A stretch of 64,000 nucleotides of DNA from Symbiodinium natans (GCA_905221605.1 CAJNDS010002131.1:107001-171000), one strand, 5' to 3'. Counted from the first letter of the stretch, positions 49,505 to 60,839 are shown. Numbers and translations are program-made. The notes: generated by a model not told the origin, from the letters alone.

Positions 49505-50222
49505 GAGTAAGGAGGAACTGCAAAGGAGTGTGTTTTGAGAGCTGCCGTCTAGGGTCATGGGACGTCAGGGCCTTAGCGGCATTCAAAGATTCACGGGCGA
49601 ACCGTTCCTACTGGGGATTTCGGGGTTAGGGTTTAGGGTTTAGCACAAAAATCAAAGTCGCAGGCGTGAGCCCCAAAGCCTGAGGCAGGTTGCCGGTCTT
49701 TGCAAGCTGTTGCTGTCGCAGAATTCGGTCAAGTTGTCAAACAAAATCGACTCATCCCTCCTCTCCACCTTCCCCGCAAGCCCCTATAAACTTCCCTAAA
49801 TGGTGCGAATCCCCCCTTCTCCCCCACCGCCCAACCCCCTGAATATACATGGTGTCGAGTTTTTGGCCTGAAGGCAGTATATAATGTTATAGTATCTTCA
49901 CAAAGGGACCCTAAGGGAATACTTTTAGTAATTGTTCCGACACCTATATGAATTAGACAAGGCGCTGGTGACCCACGTGTCGAAACTGTACAGTCGCTCT
50001 GGTGTGATTGTCGTCCTCAGCTCCATGCGGGTGGTTTAGGGTTTAGGGTTTAGTCCCGTTTTGGATCCCAATGATAATACGGCACCTTATATTTAGGGTA
50101 CCCCAAAATGGGATCATCATTTTGACAACCGCCCAATGCAACTCCAGCAACGCAGCCCAAATCAAGCGCTTGCCCATGGAAATACATGACTCTGCGACCT
50201 GACCAAGATTTTCCCTGAACCT

Positions 50223-50306
50223 TAGGGTTTAGGGTTTAGGGTTTAGGGTTTAGGGTTTAGGGTTTAGGGTTTAGGGTTTAGGGTTTAGGGTTTAGGGTTT
50301 AGGGAT
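50223..50306. repeat. TTTAGGG array
   Basis: About twelve uniform units. Confidence 0.95.
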
Positions 50307-51257
50307 CGTTGAGCTTGGGATATGCTCTGGAGTCCGTTTTCCCAAGTGCACAGAAGTGCACGGCTTGCAAACACAAGATGAGGCTTTCTTATGCGCATGC
50401 GATTGCAGGCATTGGAAGACGGGTGTGCTACAGTATCACTGGAAGTGGGCATGCTTGCTGAGAGCTCGCAACTTCCTGACACGTAGACTAAACATCCAAA
50501 ACTTTGCCTAATCAGGACCGCATGCTGAACACAAGTTGCTCACGCCATTTTTTTCTCGTTCATCTACTGTGTATGATTTTCAACATCTCCACTGCATGTT
50601 GGGCCCTTTGAGATGCTCTCCGTAGCCTCGTCTTTGAGCTTCGGTTGCTGACCCGATCAGCCGCCACTACGTCGGGGGTGAGATTTTGTCAAGATCCTGA
50701 AGGGGGCCACCCCAAACCCTAAACCCTAAACCCCTAAACCCTAAACCTTAAACCCTGTGTGGTGGAAGCGCTCCAGAGAAGGGCGCCTTTGGCATTCGCA
50801 TGCTGTCGGTTCAGGCGCATGGTATAAGAGGCCCGTAAGGTCAGAGACCGCAATAACTCCCAAGCAAAGTTCGAGGGCCTCTCTTAAGGCCATGACTCTT
50901 ACGGTAGTTACAAGGTCCCTTCATAGGGGCCTGAAAAGGGGACCCTTATATACCCCTTAAACTACCCTTAGAATGATGTTGTGCAGTCTGAGCGATGAAG
51001 TGAATTGCGGCTGACCTGCTGCGAGATCTCTGGCAAAAGACTATGCCCAGATCATCATTAACCGATGTCCTACCTTGAAAGCCAGTAGACTATGGTTGTA
51101 GGCTACACTTTCCTACTTTGAGGGGCATGGAAGCCTCTTATTTTGGGTAACTACGCGTTTCAGGTACTCATGATGTCTGGCAGTTTGGTCACAAGTCACC
51201 AGTCCCTCGTTGACTTTCTGACCAGACTGCAAGTGCCGAACCCTGAGAAGATGCAGT

Positions 51258-51376
51258 CAACTCCAGAAAGTTGGAACATCATGATCCCCATACCCCAAAA
51301 TACCCCAAAAGGGTACACTAAAGGGAATCCCAGCTGTAATCATCCTTGAACCATGTTCCAACTTTCTGGAGTTTTA
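51258..51376. mobile_element. Palindromic element with ACTCCAGAAAGTTGGAACAT ends
   Basis: ACTCCAGAAAGTTGGAACAT at 51260 returns inverted as ATGTTCCAACTTTCTGGAGT near 51354. The roughly 70-bp interior is C/A-rich. I saw only this copy. Confidence 0.65.
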
Positions 51377-51495
51377 CTGTGCTTCTTGATGTCTGCGCCC
51401 TCAACATTCCCTAGCCGCAGCCATGAGGCCCCGCTGGTCCGGCACAGGATCCAGGGGGATCGTCGCTCATGCAGCCAGCGCCCAAATCACCTTTG

Positions 51496-51784
51496 TCTAA
51501 GGGTGGTTACATGGTGGCTTTTTATGGGGCGGTAAGGGACCATATCCGCCGAGGCCTCGGGCCATAGGTGTCTGGGTAGCACAAAGCAGGCACCCCGCCT
51601 CTAACCCGCTGCGTCCCGTTCTTCTGCACTCTCTGGCCGAACGGTACCCTGAGCAGACCCCACCCCCCCACCCCCAACCCCTAACCCTCCCGACCCACAC
51701 CCCAGTGTCCTTCTCCGGTTTGGGTGGCCTCGTTGCAGGTCGCGCCGCGTTAAAAATAAGGGCCCATGTAACCACCCTTAGATG
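51496..51784. mobile_element. Element of about 290 bp with TCTAAGGGTGGTTACATGG ends
   Basis: TCTAAGGGTGGTTACATGG at 51497 is matched by CCATGTAACCACCCTTAGA near 51764. The interior holds no frame I recognise. It is longer than the other palindromic elements. Confidence 0.6.
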
Positions 51785-51884
51785 GTGGTGGTTCAGGTTC
51801 TTTTGGGGCGTAGGGTGCGGCTCCAGGACACTCGCCTGCAACGCCGAACCTTGAGTCGGACAACCTGAACACATTGAAACCTTG

Positions 51885-52245
51885 GCCCTGGGGGGGATTT
51901 GGGGGCCCTGTCAAAATTTAAATTCCTATGGGCTATAAAGGGTATATAGGAATTTGTACCCATAGAAATTATAAAACTATTCTAGATCCACCCCAGGGCC
52001 CGGGACGGACATGCCAAAAGAGGCGTGGAAGGCATTGGTGTGAGTTGCTACCAAAAAATGTAACCCGGAGGGGCTAGCAGGCCTTGTTATCTCCAGAATC
52101 AATCCTACAAAGGGCCTTTCAAGGAGGTTATAGGGTATAATTGCCCACGTACTGTCCTAAAAAGCGTTTATGGTTCATACACCTTAATAGGAATTATAGT
52201 CGTATGGGGTATATGACCCCAATTTTCGGATTCATTTGGTCCCCA
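51885..52245. repeat. Cluster of three short palindromic repeats
   Basis: 51885-52003 has inverted AATTCCTATGGG and CCCATAGAAATT. 52070-52150 shares CTACAAAGGGCCTTT and TATAGGGTATAATTGCCC-type blocks with 36013 and 36395. 52155-52245 shares GTTTATGGTTCATA...GTATATGACCCCAATTTTC with 33045-33130. Confidence 0.5.
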
Positions 52246-53149
52246 AGGCACTTACTTTGACCGACATCTCGAAGGCGATCGAAGCTTGTAAGAACGATGC
52301 TGACCGACTCCAACCCGGAGCCTGAGCCTGAACTCCTAAACCACAAACGCGCCTAATCTGGCCAAGACCCCAAACCCTAAACCCTAAACCCTAAACCCTA
52401 GACCCTAAACCCTAAACCCTAAAGCCCTCAACCTCCAAGACCAACACCTTCACATCCTCAACCCTTGAACCCTTCGGTGACATCCCCTGGGCAAGTCCCA
52501 GCCGCAGAGAAACATCTGCCCCGCAAAAGCATCCAGAACCATCTCTTGCCTGTCAGACAGGCAGTGGGAATGGGGTTTAGGGTTTGGGGTTAAGGGTTTA
52601 TGGCTTAGGGTTAGTTGAGAGCTTAGTTGAGGGTTTAGGGTTCAGGGTTTAGGTTTAGTGTGGGGTTTAGGTATAGGGGTTAGGAGTTTAGGGTTAGGGT
52701 CGTGGTGAGGGCTGTGCGGCTTCGGGAATTTTTAGAGCTTAGGATTGAAGTTGAAGGTTTTGGGACTAGGGTTAGGCTTTAAGTGGAGTTTAGAAGGTCG
52801 GGGTGTAGGGTTCAGGATCAACGACTTAGGGATCAGATGGTTCTGGGGATTTAGGGTTTGGCGTTTACAGTCAGGGCTTTTTGGCTTACATCCAGCTTCC
52901 CGCAGGACCACACAAGCTGTGGCATAAGCGCTTGCACTGGGCGTACACTCTTGAGTTTCAGGGCTGCCCATTCTCCCTTCCCGTTGGAAAGGAACCCGCC
53001 TACAGCAAACTCTCGGTCCAAATCCTAAACCCTAAACCCTAAACCCTAAATCCTAAACCCTAAACCCTAAACTCGCCTACAGCCTTGTGTTAACTTCTCA
53101 CCTGGAGTCCCAGGAGGAGAGCCTGCACCCCAAATGAACTCACGAGCTA

Positions 53150-53280
53150 AGATTGATAAATGTAAGAAAAGTAAAATGTAAGAATATGATATAATTATAG
53201 AATAGTAGAATAATGGAACAATAGATCAAAATAATAATGGAATAAAAGAACAATAGAACGATAGAATAATAGAATAATAC
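53150..53280. repeat. AT-rich AATAGAA-type low-complexity stretch
   Basis: Loose repeats of GAATAATAGAA and AACAATAGA, directly followed by CCCTAAA units. Confidence 0.7.
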
Positions 53281-53681
53281 CCTAAACCCTAAACACTAAA
53301 CACTAAGATAACAGAGGCCAAGCCGCCGCGCGAGCATAGTCAAGAGGGCCACCTGCGGAGCGACGGATTGAACGTATAACGGGTTTAGGGTTTAGGGTTT
53401 AGGGTTTAGGGTTTAGGGTTTAGGGTTTGGGGTTTAGGGTTTAGGGTTTTTAGGGTTTTTAGGGTTTGGGGTTTAGGGTTTAGGGTTTAGGGTTGAGGGT
53501 TGAGGGTTTGAGGGCGGCCTGTGACGGGGCTAAACTTTATTCGTCCAAGTCTACGGACCAAACCTTCTTCGTTTAAGATTTAGTGAATAAAGTCAGGGTT
53601 CAGGGGAACCTTTTGCCGAAGCAAGCGAGTCGAGAAAGAATGTTGGTGATGCTTGATGCCTGAATCCGCGGCACGTAAAGG

Positions 53682-53803
53682 CCAGGGGGGGGGGGGGGGG
53701 GGGGGGAGGGGGAGGGGGTGGGGGAGGGGGAGGGGGTGGGGGATGGGGGAGGGGGGGGGGGGGAGGGGGGGGGGGGGGGAGGGGGGGGGGGAGGGGAGGG
53801 GGA
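53682..53803. repeat. G-rich tract of about 120 bp
   Basis: Almost only G with single A or T interruptions (GGGGGAGGGGG, GGGGGTGGGGG). It is a very strong G-quadruplex candidate and hard to assemble accurately. Confidence 0.9.
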
Positions 53804-53949
53804 GCCTCACTGCTGCCCCCTCCCTCCCCCCACCCGTTTATAAACACCCAGCCGGTTTTATAAACACGGTGCGTGTTTACAACTTCGTGTTACAACTTCC
53901 AAACATCTTGGATTGAAAAATCTAATCAGGTCCCATGGGCTTCGGTTAG

Positions 53950-54207
53950 AGTTTAGGGTTTTGGGTTTAGGGTTTAAGGGTTTAAGGGTTTAAGGGTTTA
54001 AGGGTTTAAGGGTTTAAGGGTTTAAGGGTTTAAGGGTTTAAGGGTTTAAGGGGTTAAGGGTTTAAGGGTTTAAGGGTTTAAGGGTTTAAGGGTTTAAGGG
54101 TTTAAGGGTTTAAGGGTTTAAGGGTTTAAGGGTTTAAGGGTTTAAGGGTTTAAGGGTTTAAGGGTTTAAGGGTTTAAGGGTTTAAGGGTTTAAGGGTTTA
54201 GGGTTAA
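53950..54207. repeat. TTTAAGGG 8-bp array
   Basis: About 28 nearly identical 8-bp units (53972-54198) with normal TTTAGGG units at both edges. Confidence 0.95.
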
Positions 54208-54339
54208 ACCCAAAGTAAGTTGTGGGGGGCTCCGAAATCTCCAAACCCCCCAAAGGTCACCTCACTCCCCCTCCCCCCGGCCTGGAGAAAAAAGCTGATG
54301 CCGATGAAAAGGAAGCTCCGGAACGCCTTCGCAAGAGTG

Positions 54340-54470
54340 CTACTTGGAGGTACTTTTTTAACCAGTTTTGACTGTACTTATCACCCCACTTACGAGCCCG
54401 CTAAGTGCCCTAATAAGGATATAGGTGGGTGATAAGTACAGTTTCTAGTGGGCTAATAAGTACTTCAAGG
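54340..54470. mobile_element. CTACTTGGAGGT-end palindromic element
   Basis: CTACTTGGAGGTACTT at the left and AAGTACTTCAAGGTG at the right. GACTGTACTTATCACCCC pairs with GGGTGATAAGTACAG inside. Related to 59352 and 63852. Confidence 0.6.
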
Positions 54471-55185
54471 TGTCGGGCTTTGGGGTAGCATACTACTGGC
54501 ATAATATTTCAAGAAGTAGAAGGTACGGCGAAGAGCTTGAAGAGTTTTTGGGCTCTTGCATGGTGCTCCAAAGCAGAAGTCGCGAACATGAGAAACATCC
54601 GATGTGACGCGCATGTGGAGCTTAGGCTTGCCTTGGGGCAAGGACTTTGCCTCATTAGCAGAACGGAAGGTGTAGGGTTTAGGGTTTAGGGTTTCGGGTT
54701 TAGGGGTGCTGTCAGCAAATACCTCTCGCCTTAGATTGCATCCTGACTACATCCAGAACAGGAATCAGCGATGCTCCTCCACAGCCAGGTGCCGCTGCCA
54801 GTTCATACTCCTTCGTTTAGGGTTTAGGGTTTAGGGTTTAGGGTTTAGGGTTTAGGGTTTAGGGGTTAGGGTGGGAACCCCTGACTCGTCTAGGGGTCGC
54901 TGGGTTGGTCGGAATTCGCGGTCCGAATACCCTGGCCCCGAAAAGGTGAACCATTTTTTGGGTTTAGGGTTTAGGGTTTAGGGTTTAGGGTTTGGGGTTT
55001 GGGGTTTGGGGTTTAGGGGTTTAGGGGTTAAAGGTTGACTACCCTGAGACACCGAATTTCATGCGCACAGGGTAGGGCATCTAGGCCTCAAGCCATACAC
55101 CGCCCCTAACCAGAGGCAGAGTCATGCACAAGGATGACAGGGCTTCCTATAACAATGCAACTGCCACGTGAAGCCCACATAAAGC

Positions 55186-55254
55186 TTGGGACGTTCGCCT
55201 TTATACTAACAGTCCTGAATGGGGATTACCATAATATAAGGGGGAACATCCCAA
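55186..55254. mobile_element. Short TTGGGAT-end MITE copy (69 bp)
   Basis: From TTGGGACGTTCGCC to GGGGGAACATCCCAA. The flanking 8-mers match at 5 of 8 positions (ending AAAGC and AAAGC). Confidence 0.7.
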
Positions 55255-55540
55255 TGAAAAGCCCACACCGGTCGAGGAGTTTAAGATCCAAGGACCCAAG
55301 ACTAACATGTCAAAACCTCCACAAAACCTGAGGTCACAAACACTGAAGCAGTAGTTGAGACCTAGATCCTAATCCCTGAACCCTAAACCCTAAACCCTGA
55401 ACCCTAAACCCTAAACCCTAAACCCTCAACCCTACACCCTAAACCCTACACCCTAAACCCTAAGGGTTCAAGGATCGGTGAGCTGGGTCGGCATGTACGT
55501 CCGAAGGGTCTGAGGGTGCAAACACATTCGAATGAACAAC

Positions 55541-55637
55541 CCCCAAACCCTGAACCCTGAACCCTGAACCCTGAACCCTGAACCCTGAACCCTGAACCCT
55601 AAACCCTAAACCCTAAACCCTAAACCCTAAACCCTAC
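55541..55637. repeat. CCCTGAA array passing into CCCTAAA
   Basis: Seven CCCTGAA units (55548-55598) are followed by about six CCCTAAA units. Confidence 0.9.
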
Positions 55638-56139
55638 GTTGCGGCACCTCCTGACATTAACGACGACCACGAGATATGCACGAAGCTTCAACACGTTCAT
55701 GGTCCTGCAGAAAACATACTGCAACATCCCCGGAGCAATCCCATATGGGGGTTTACGAAAAGAAGGTATCCCATGTATACCCCAAATAGAATATGGAATC
55801 CCCTTCAAACCCTACCCCCCCCCCCCAAAAAAAAAAAAAAAAAAAAAGTACCCCCCCCCCTAAACCCTAAACCCTAAACTTTAAACCCTAAACCCCAAGC
55901 CCCTTCAAATAGCATATGGATTCCCTTGAAAGGGACTCCTTCCCCAGAAAAAAAGAGGTGCCCCTATTTTTGGACACCCCCAAATCCATCCTGGCCAGCT
56001 GTGGCATTAGGATGGCGGCGCCGTAAATCCTTGGAGAGGGTGCCCTAAACCCTAAACCCCAAAAGCTCTAGGGGTACAGCAGATTTGGGCGCCGAGTCCC
56101 GGAAGTGAGTCGCGAACCACTTTTGGAGGATTTTGGGGG

Positions 56140-56292
56140 GGTTTAGGGTTTAGGGCTTAGGGTTTAGGGTTTCGGGTTTGGGGGGTTTGGGGTTTGGGGG
56201 GTTTGGGGTTTGGGGTTTGGGGTTTGGGGTTTGGGGTTTGGGGTTTGGGGTTTGGGGTTTGGGGTTTGGGGTTTGGGGTTTGGGGTTTGGGG
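56140..56292. repeat. GGGGTTT 7-bp array
   Basis: TTTAGGG units pass at about 56174 into about 16 uniform TTTGGGG units, the first few with an extra GG. Confidence 0.95.
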
Positions 56293-56647
56293 ACTCGGTT
56301 CCGTGCGGGCGGAGGGCTTAGAAAGGGTTTTGGGTTTAGGGTTAGGGTTTAAGGTTAGGATTCAGGTCTAGGGTCGCTAGCGATGGATACTAAATACAGA
56401 GTTGCTGCCCCTGAACTCGTCTATAATCGCACAATAGGCCATGCAGACCCGAAGCCCGACATCCGAATCCCAAAGGGCAGATCAAAAAGAAGCCCTGCAC
56501 CTGAACCCGCGAGCGTTCATCCGAAGGGGAGGGCTCAGGAATTCATTGTGCTCCCTGCCCGCCACCCAACACCACACAGGACTGAGGATGTCCTATGATG
56601 TAGGGGTTACAGTGCTGGCTTGCTTGTTCATAGCGTAGGAGCCTTAA

Positions 56648-56737
56648 TAATTAGAATAGGGCTTGGGGGGGTTACTATAGTATAACCATAAAGGGACCAT
56701 AACAAAATGTTATTAGTAATCATTCCGACCCCTATAT
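56648..56737. repeat. GTTACTATAGTATA...TTCCGACCCC family repeat
   Basis: GTTACTATAGTATAACCATA and ATTCCGACCCCTATATTAG. Its right edge meets a telomeric insert at 56741. Confidence 0.6.
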
Positions 56738-56740
56738 TAG

Positions 56741-56787
56741 TCCTAAACCCTAAACCCTAAACCCTAAACCCTATATAAACCCTAAAC
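56741..56787. repeat. Telomeric insert flanked by 10-bp direct repeats
   Basis: About six CCCTAAA-type units (one CCCTATATAAA) lie between CCTATATTAG at 56731-56740 and CCTATATTAG at 56788-56797. Confidence 0.8.
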
Positions 56788-56972
56788 CCTATATTAGCAT
56801 TTTTCGCTGTGGCGCTACGAGCTCTTGTCCTAGCAACGGGGAAGCCACGACAAGGGTGGACAAGGGTATTATAGGGGCCTTAGCAATTAGAATAGGGTTT
56901 TGGGGTGCTATTGTAGTAGTACTATAAAGGAAGCACAAGGGAATACTGCTAGTAATAGTTCCGACCCATAAA

Positions 56973-57013
56973 CTACTAGTTGCTTAAGAACCCCCTCCCC
57001 CCGCCAAAAAAAA

Positions 57014-57046
<33 letters not shown>

Positions 57047-57142
57047 GCTTCCTTCTTAAGGGCAATATAGGGATCATTATTTTCTATTCTTTTGGGGTTC
57101 TTAAGCACCCTAGACCCTAAACCCTAAACCCTAAACCCTAAT
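56973..57142. mobile_element. CTACTA-TTGCTTAAG-end element, right end replaced by CCCTAAA units
   Basis: It begins CTACTAGTTGCTTAAGAACC and has an (AT)n core at 57017-57046. It reaches GGGGTTCTTAAGCA at about 57105, where TAGTAG should follow. CCCTAGACCCTAAA units (57107-57142) follow instead. Confidence 0.7.
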
Positions 57143-57513
57143 CCTAGATGCCGCATCTCAAATAGGGGAGCCAAAGCTGCAAGCCATTTCTTCAGGCGCT
57201 CTCACCCCTCGGCCTAGCTGAACATCCAAGACCTTCACATAAACCTCTGTAGAGGTTCAATGCTCTTTGGGTTTAGGGTTTAGGGTTTAGGGTTTAGGGT
57301 TTGGGGGCAACATGCCCTTCTGCAAACTCGGGATATGAGGTTTGTATCCTGGAACCCGGCTGCCCGAATCAACCAAAATGACTAAACTCGCAAGCCTCAC
57401 CAGCTGAGGATGTGGCGAGCCCTTCTCAACATAGCAGCTTCCTGTCTCACCTTGGGCTTCTGGCAATGGTCCGCGTTGCATGTTGAAGGGATCTTGTGCT
57501 GCTTTTGGCTGCT

Positions 57514-57638
57514 CTCACCTAGACCCAGGAGTAACCTAGGAATGAAAAGGGCTAGCCTTGTTGGTTTTAAGGGGAGTCGAAGGGAACCCCAACCCTAAAA
57601 AAAGGAAATGAGGGGCCCACTCCGGGTCCTAGTTAGTC
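57514..57638. repeat. CTAGACCCGGG family repeat
   Basis: CTAGACCCAGGAGTAACCTA at the left and ACTCCGGGTCCTAG at the right, with an A/G-rich middle. Closely related to 29593-29713. Confidence 0.6.
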
Positions 57639-58571
57639 TACTCCTAAAATGGGTAGCCTTCCCCCTATTGCCTAAACCCTAAACCCTAAACCCTAAACCC
57701 TAAACCCTAAACCCAAGAACGACGCCGTGCAGCCAAGGGGCAAACATCGAGAGCACCCAGCCTTGCGTAGCTTAGGAGCCACTGGAGCAACGCGCTGTGG
57801 CAGTTTAGGGTTTAGGGTTTAGGGTTTAGGTTTTAGGGTTTATGATTTAGGGTTTATGATTTAGGGTTTAGGGTTTAGGGTTTAGGATTTAGGGTTTAGG
57901 GCTTAGTTTTTAGGAACCTTTCCCATGGATTGGCGAAGCTTCAGAACAACACGATTGTGTGTTGGGGTTGTGGAGGTTGCTGCGTCCATAGTCTGGGTGC
58001 TGAGATTTTCGGCTGAACACGTCTGGGGACTGACCTGACAACGGCTTAGCATGGCTTAACCTCTGAAGACATGAGGTTGAAGGTTCACATCTGGCAGGAA
58101 GTTGCTACCCAAGAGAACCCTAAACTTTAAACCCCAAAGCCTAAAGTTCCCACGGAGCTCCAAGCCCAAGAACTGGGCAGAAGCCACGTCAAATCCGGAT
58201 GCTCCACAAAAATAACCCAGAGCCCTCAGCTACGTGGAGGACGCAAGTGGCTTAGGGTTTAGGGTTTAGGGTTTAGGGTTTAGGGTTTAGGGTTTAGGGA
58301 CAAGGCTCATCAGGGACAGTGGACTTAAAAAAGCTTGGGGCGCTCGGCTGGGGAGGAGGAGCTAACCGTAAACCGTAAACCCTAAACCCTAAACCCTAAA
58401 CCCTATTCGCCCAGCTGCAATCGTGCTTTCGCTATCGGTGAGGCTGTCGCCGCAGCCGCACACGCGGCTCCTGGGCTTCATTTGCATTATGTCATGCTGG
58501 GTGGGATTAGGGTTTAGGGTTTAGGGCTTAGGGTTTAGGATTTCATTATGTCATGCGGAGTGGGTAGTGGG

Positions 58572-58681
58572 TTGGGATGTCACCCCCTTATACTAAGAGT
58601 CCTTAATTAGTAGGGATTATGGTAACCCCCCATATTATAATCCCTATGAAGGACTGTTGGAATGAGGGGGGTACATCCCAA
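58572..58681. mobile_element. TTGGGAT-end MITE copy (110 bp) with near-perfect 8-bp duplication
   Basis: From TTGGGATGTCACCCCC to GGGGGGTACATCCCAA. GTAGTGGG precedes and GTAATGGG follows, matching at 7 of 8 positions. Confidence 0.8.
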
Positions 58682-59200
58682 GTAATGGGTTCGTGGAATT
58701 TAGGAACTTATACCGGGCGATCCCCATGCAGTTTTCTCCCGAGATTCTGACTTGCTAGTGTTCAGGGAAGGGGCACGAAGCCGGGGCACAGGTTTCCCAA
58801 GTTGCAAGCCTTCCCGGCTAGAAATGCTGACAGGCGTGGGCTGTCCTCTCCTCCTTCAAACCATCTAAAGAGCTCTTGCCATCGGATTTCACAACTGATG
58901 GAGGGCTGGCATTTAGTCTTTGCTCGGGTGATCTTTGGTGCAAATGGTTAAGAGTCGCTAGGCTTGGCTAAGCCTTGAAGTTCGGACTCCGGGGTTCAGT
59001 GAGGGCATGGGAGTCGGGGTCAAATCCCGACGACCGTAAACCCTAAACCCTAAAGCCTAAACCCGAAACCCTAACTTCTCACACGAAGCCGGAAGCCCCG
59101 TTTCAACGTTTCGGCTTTCCAGTGCTTGAGAGTTCGGCCCCAAGGTCTGATTGTTTTTGCAGTGGTTGGCTGGGCTCGGTGGCGCTTCGTGGGCTTAGCT

Positions 59201-59271
59201 GGGTTTAGGGTTTAGGGTTTAGGGTTTAGGGTTTAGGGTTTAGGGTTTAGGGTTTAGGGTTTAGGGCTTCA
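59201..59271. repeat. TTTAGGG array
   Basis: About ten uniform units. Confidence 0.95.
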
Positions 59272-59351
59272 AAACCCAAGCCGAGCCCCCCCAACCATCA
59301 TCCACCGAGCTAGTGCCCACCCTTGCCGTTACAAAGCCGAAGCCTTGAGGT

Positions 59352-59532
59352 CTACTTGGAGGTTCAGGGTACTTTGTAACCCAATTATGACTGTACATAT
59401 AACACACTTCTAACCGTATTAGGAAACCCTAAACCCTAAACCATAAACCCTAATAGGGTACGCAAGGGGCTCAGAAGTGGGTTATAACTACACTTATAAT
59501 CGGGTTATAAGTGCCCTGAACCTGCCAAGTAG
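59352..59532. mobile_element. CTACTTGGAGGTTCAGGG-end element with telomeric insert
   Basis: CTACTTGGAGGTTCAGGGTA at the left is matched by GTGCCCTGAACCTGCCAAGT plus AG at the right. The inner arms, TGACTGTACATATAACAC and GGTTATAACTACACTTATAA, also pair. About 29 bp of CCCTAAA units sit at 59424-59452, in the centre of the hairpin. The related copy at 63852 has only CCCTATTAGGG there. Confidence 0.75.
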
Positions 59533-60184
59533 GGATTTCCGTTCGGTTGCTTGTTGAATTAAGCTGGGTTTCAGCTTCGGGCGTGCTTATGGCATGCTTT
59601 CGAGCCCTAAACCCTAAACCCTAAACCCTAAACCCTAAACCCTAAACCCTAAACCCTAAACCCTAAACCCTAAACCCTAAACCCCTGCTGTTGCGAAAGG
59701 CGGCCATTCTCATCCACGAAGATTTCGCCCTCTGTGGTTTCTAGGTTGGCCACCTCAGGATCCAACGGGTGCAGGGGTTACTCCGTTTAGGGTTTAGGGT
59801 TTAGGGTTTAGGGTCTAGGGTTTAGGGTTTAGGGTTTAGGGTTGCTGAGTTCACAGGCCACAAAAAAACTGTGCACTTTCAGTTCTTTTGTGGATTAGAG
59901 CCTTCAAAAGTGTACGTTAATTGAGGGAGCTCGGGCTTGGGAACTCGGGGAGATGACAGACAGGCAAGATCTAGGATGTGGCAGTTGACCCTACACCCTA
60001 AACCCTAAACCCCTAAACCCTAAACCCCAAACCCTAAACCCTAAACGCTAAACCCTAAACCCGAAACCCTAAACCCTAACCCTAAACCCTAAACCCTAAA
60101 CCCCAAACCCTAAACTGCTGAGTCTGGGATGGAGGGATGCAGAGCTGGGGCATGCATCGTCAAGGAAATCGATGAACATCTCAA

Positions 60185-60345
60185 ACAGCTACAATAACAA
60201 TAATAATAATGACAATAATAATAGTAATAGTAATGATTATAATAGTAATAAAAATAACAATAACAATACGAATAATGATTATAATAGTAATAACAATAAT
60301 AATAATAATAACAATAATAATAATAATAACAATAATAATAACAAA
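60185..60345. repeat. (AAT/AAC)n microsatellite
   Basis: Mixed AAT and AAC trinucleotides with a few GAT. A poly-Asn reading frame results and is not called as a gene. A smaller similar patch is at 62881-62920. Confidence 0.9.
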
Positions 60346-60403
60346 AGGGCTTCGGGCATCTCAGGCTTCGAGTCAGGGGCTCAAGAACTCAAGAACTCCT
60401 GAA

Positions 60404-60513
60404 GGTTTAGGGTTTAGGGTTTAGGGTTTAGGGTTTAGGGTTTAGGGTTTAGGGTTTAGGGTTTAGGGTTTAGGGTTTAGGGTTTAGGGTTTAGGGTTTA
60501 GGGTTTAGGGTTG
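60404..60513. repeat. TTTAGGG array
   Basis: About 15 uniform units, the second-longest perfect array. Confidence 0.95.
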
Positions 60514-60839
60514 AAGCGCGTAACTTGGACGACTCAGGCCGAAAGGGCCCCAAACTAAACTCCGAAACCCAGAAGGGCGGGTGGTGGGGGGGGTTTGGGG
60601 GGGGGGGGTGAATTTGCGATTTTTTGTCGATGGTGGAGGCATGCCCACAAGACTGGCTTTTCATATGTATATATATATATATATTTTTTTTTTGTGTTTA
60701 TTCATTTATTTAGTTCTTTATTTATAGTCTCATCCTTAAGCCAAGGGTCGAGGATGTGCGAGCGACTGTAGCCTCCAGCAGAGCCGAACTCCAAACTCCG
60801 TTTGATGAAGATCAAGGGTTCAGCGCTCATCTCAGATGC

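Noticed and set aside
59011-59040. tRNA-like T arm (GTCGGGGTCAAATCCCGAC)
   Set aside because: No matching acceptor, D or anticodon arms could be placed in the 75 bases upstream.
60172-60424. Poly-Asn frame
   Set aside because: A product of the (AAT/AAC)n microsatellite.
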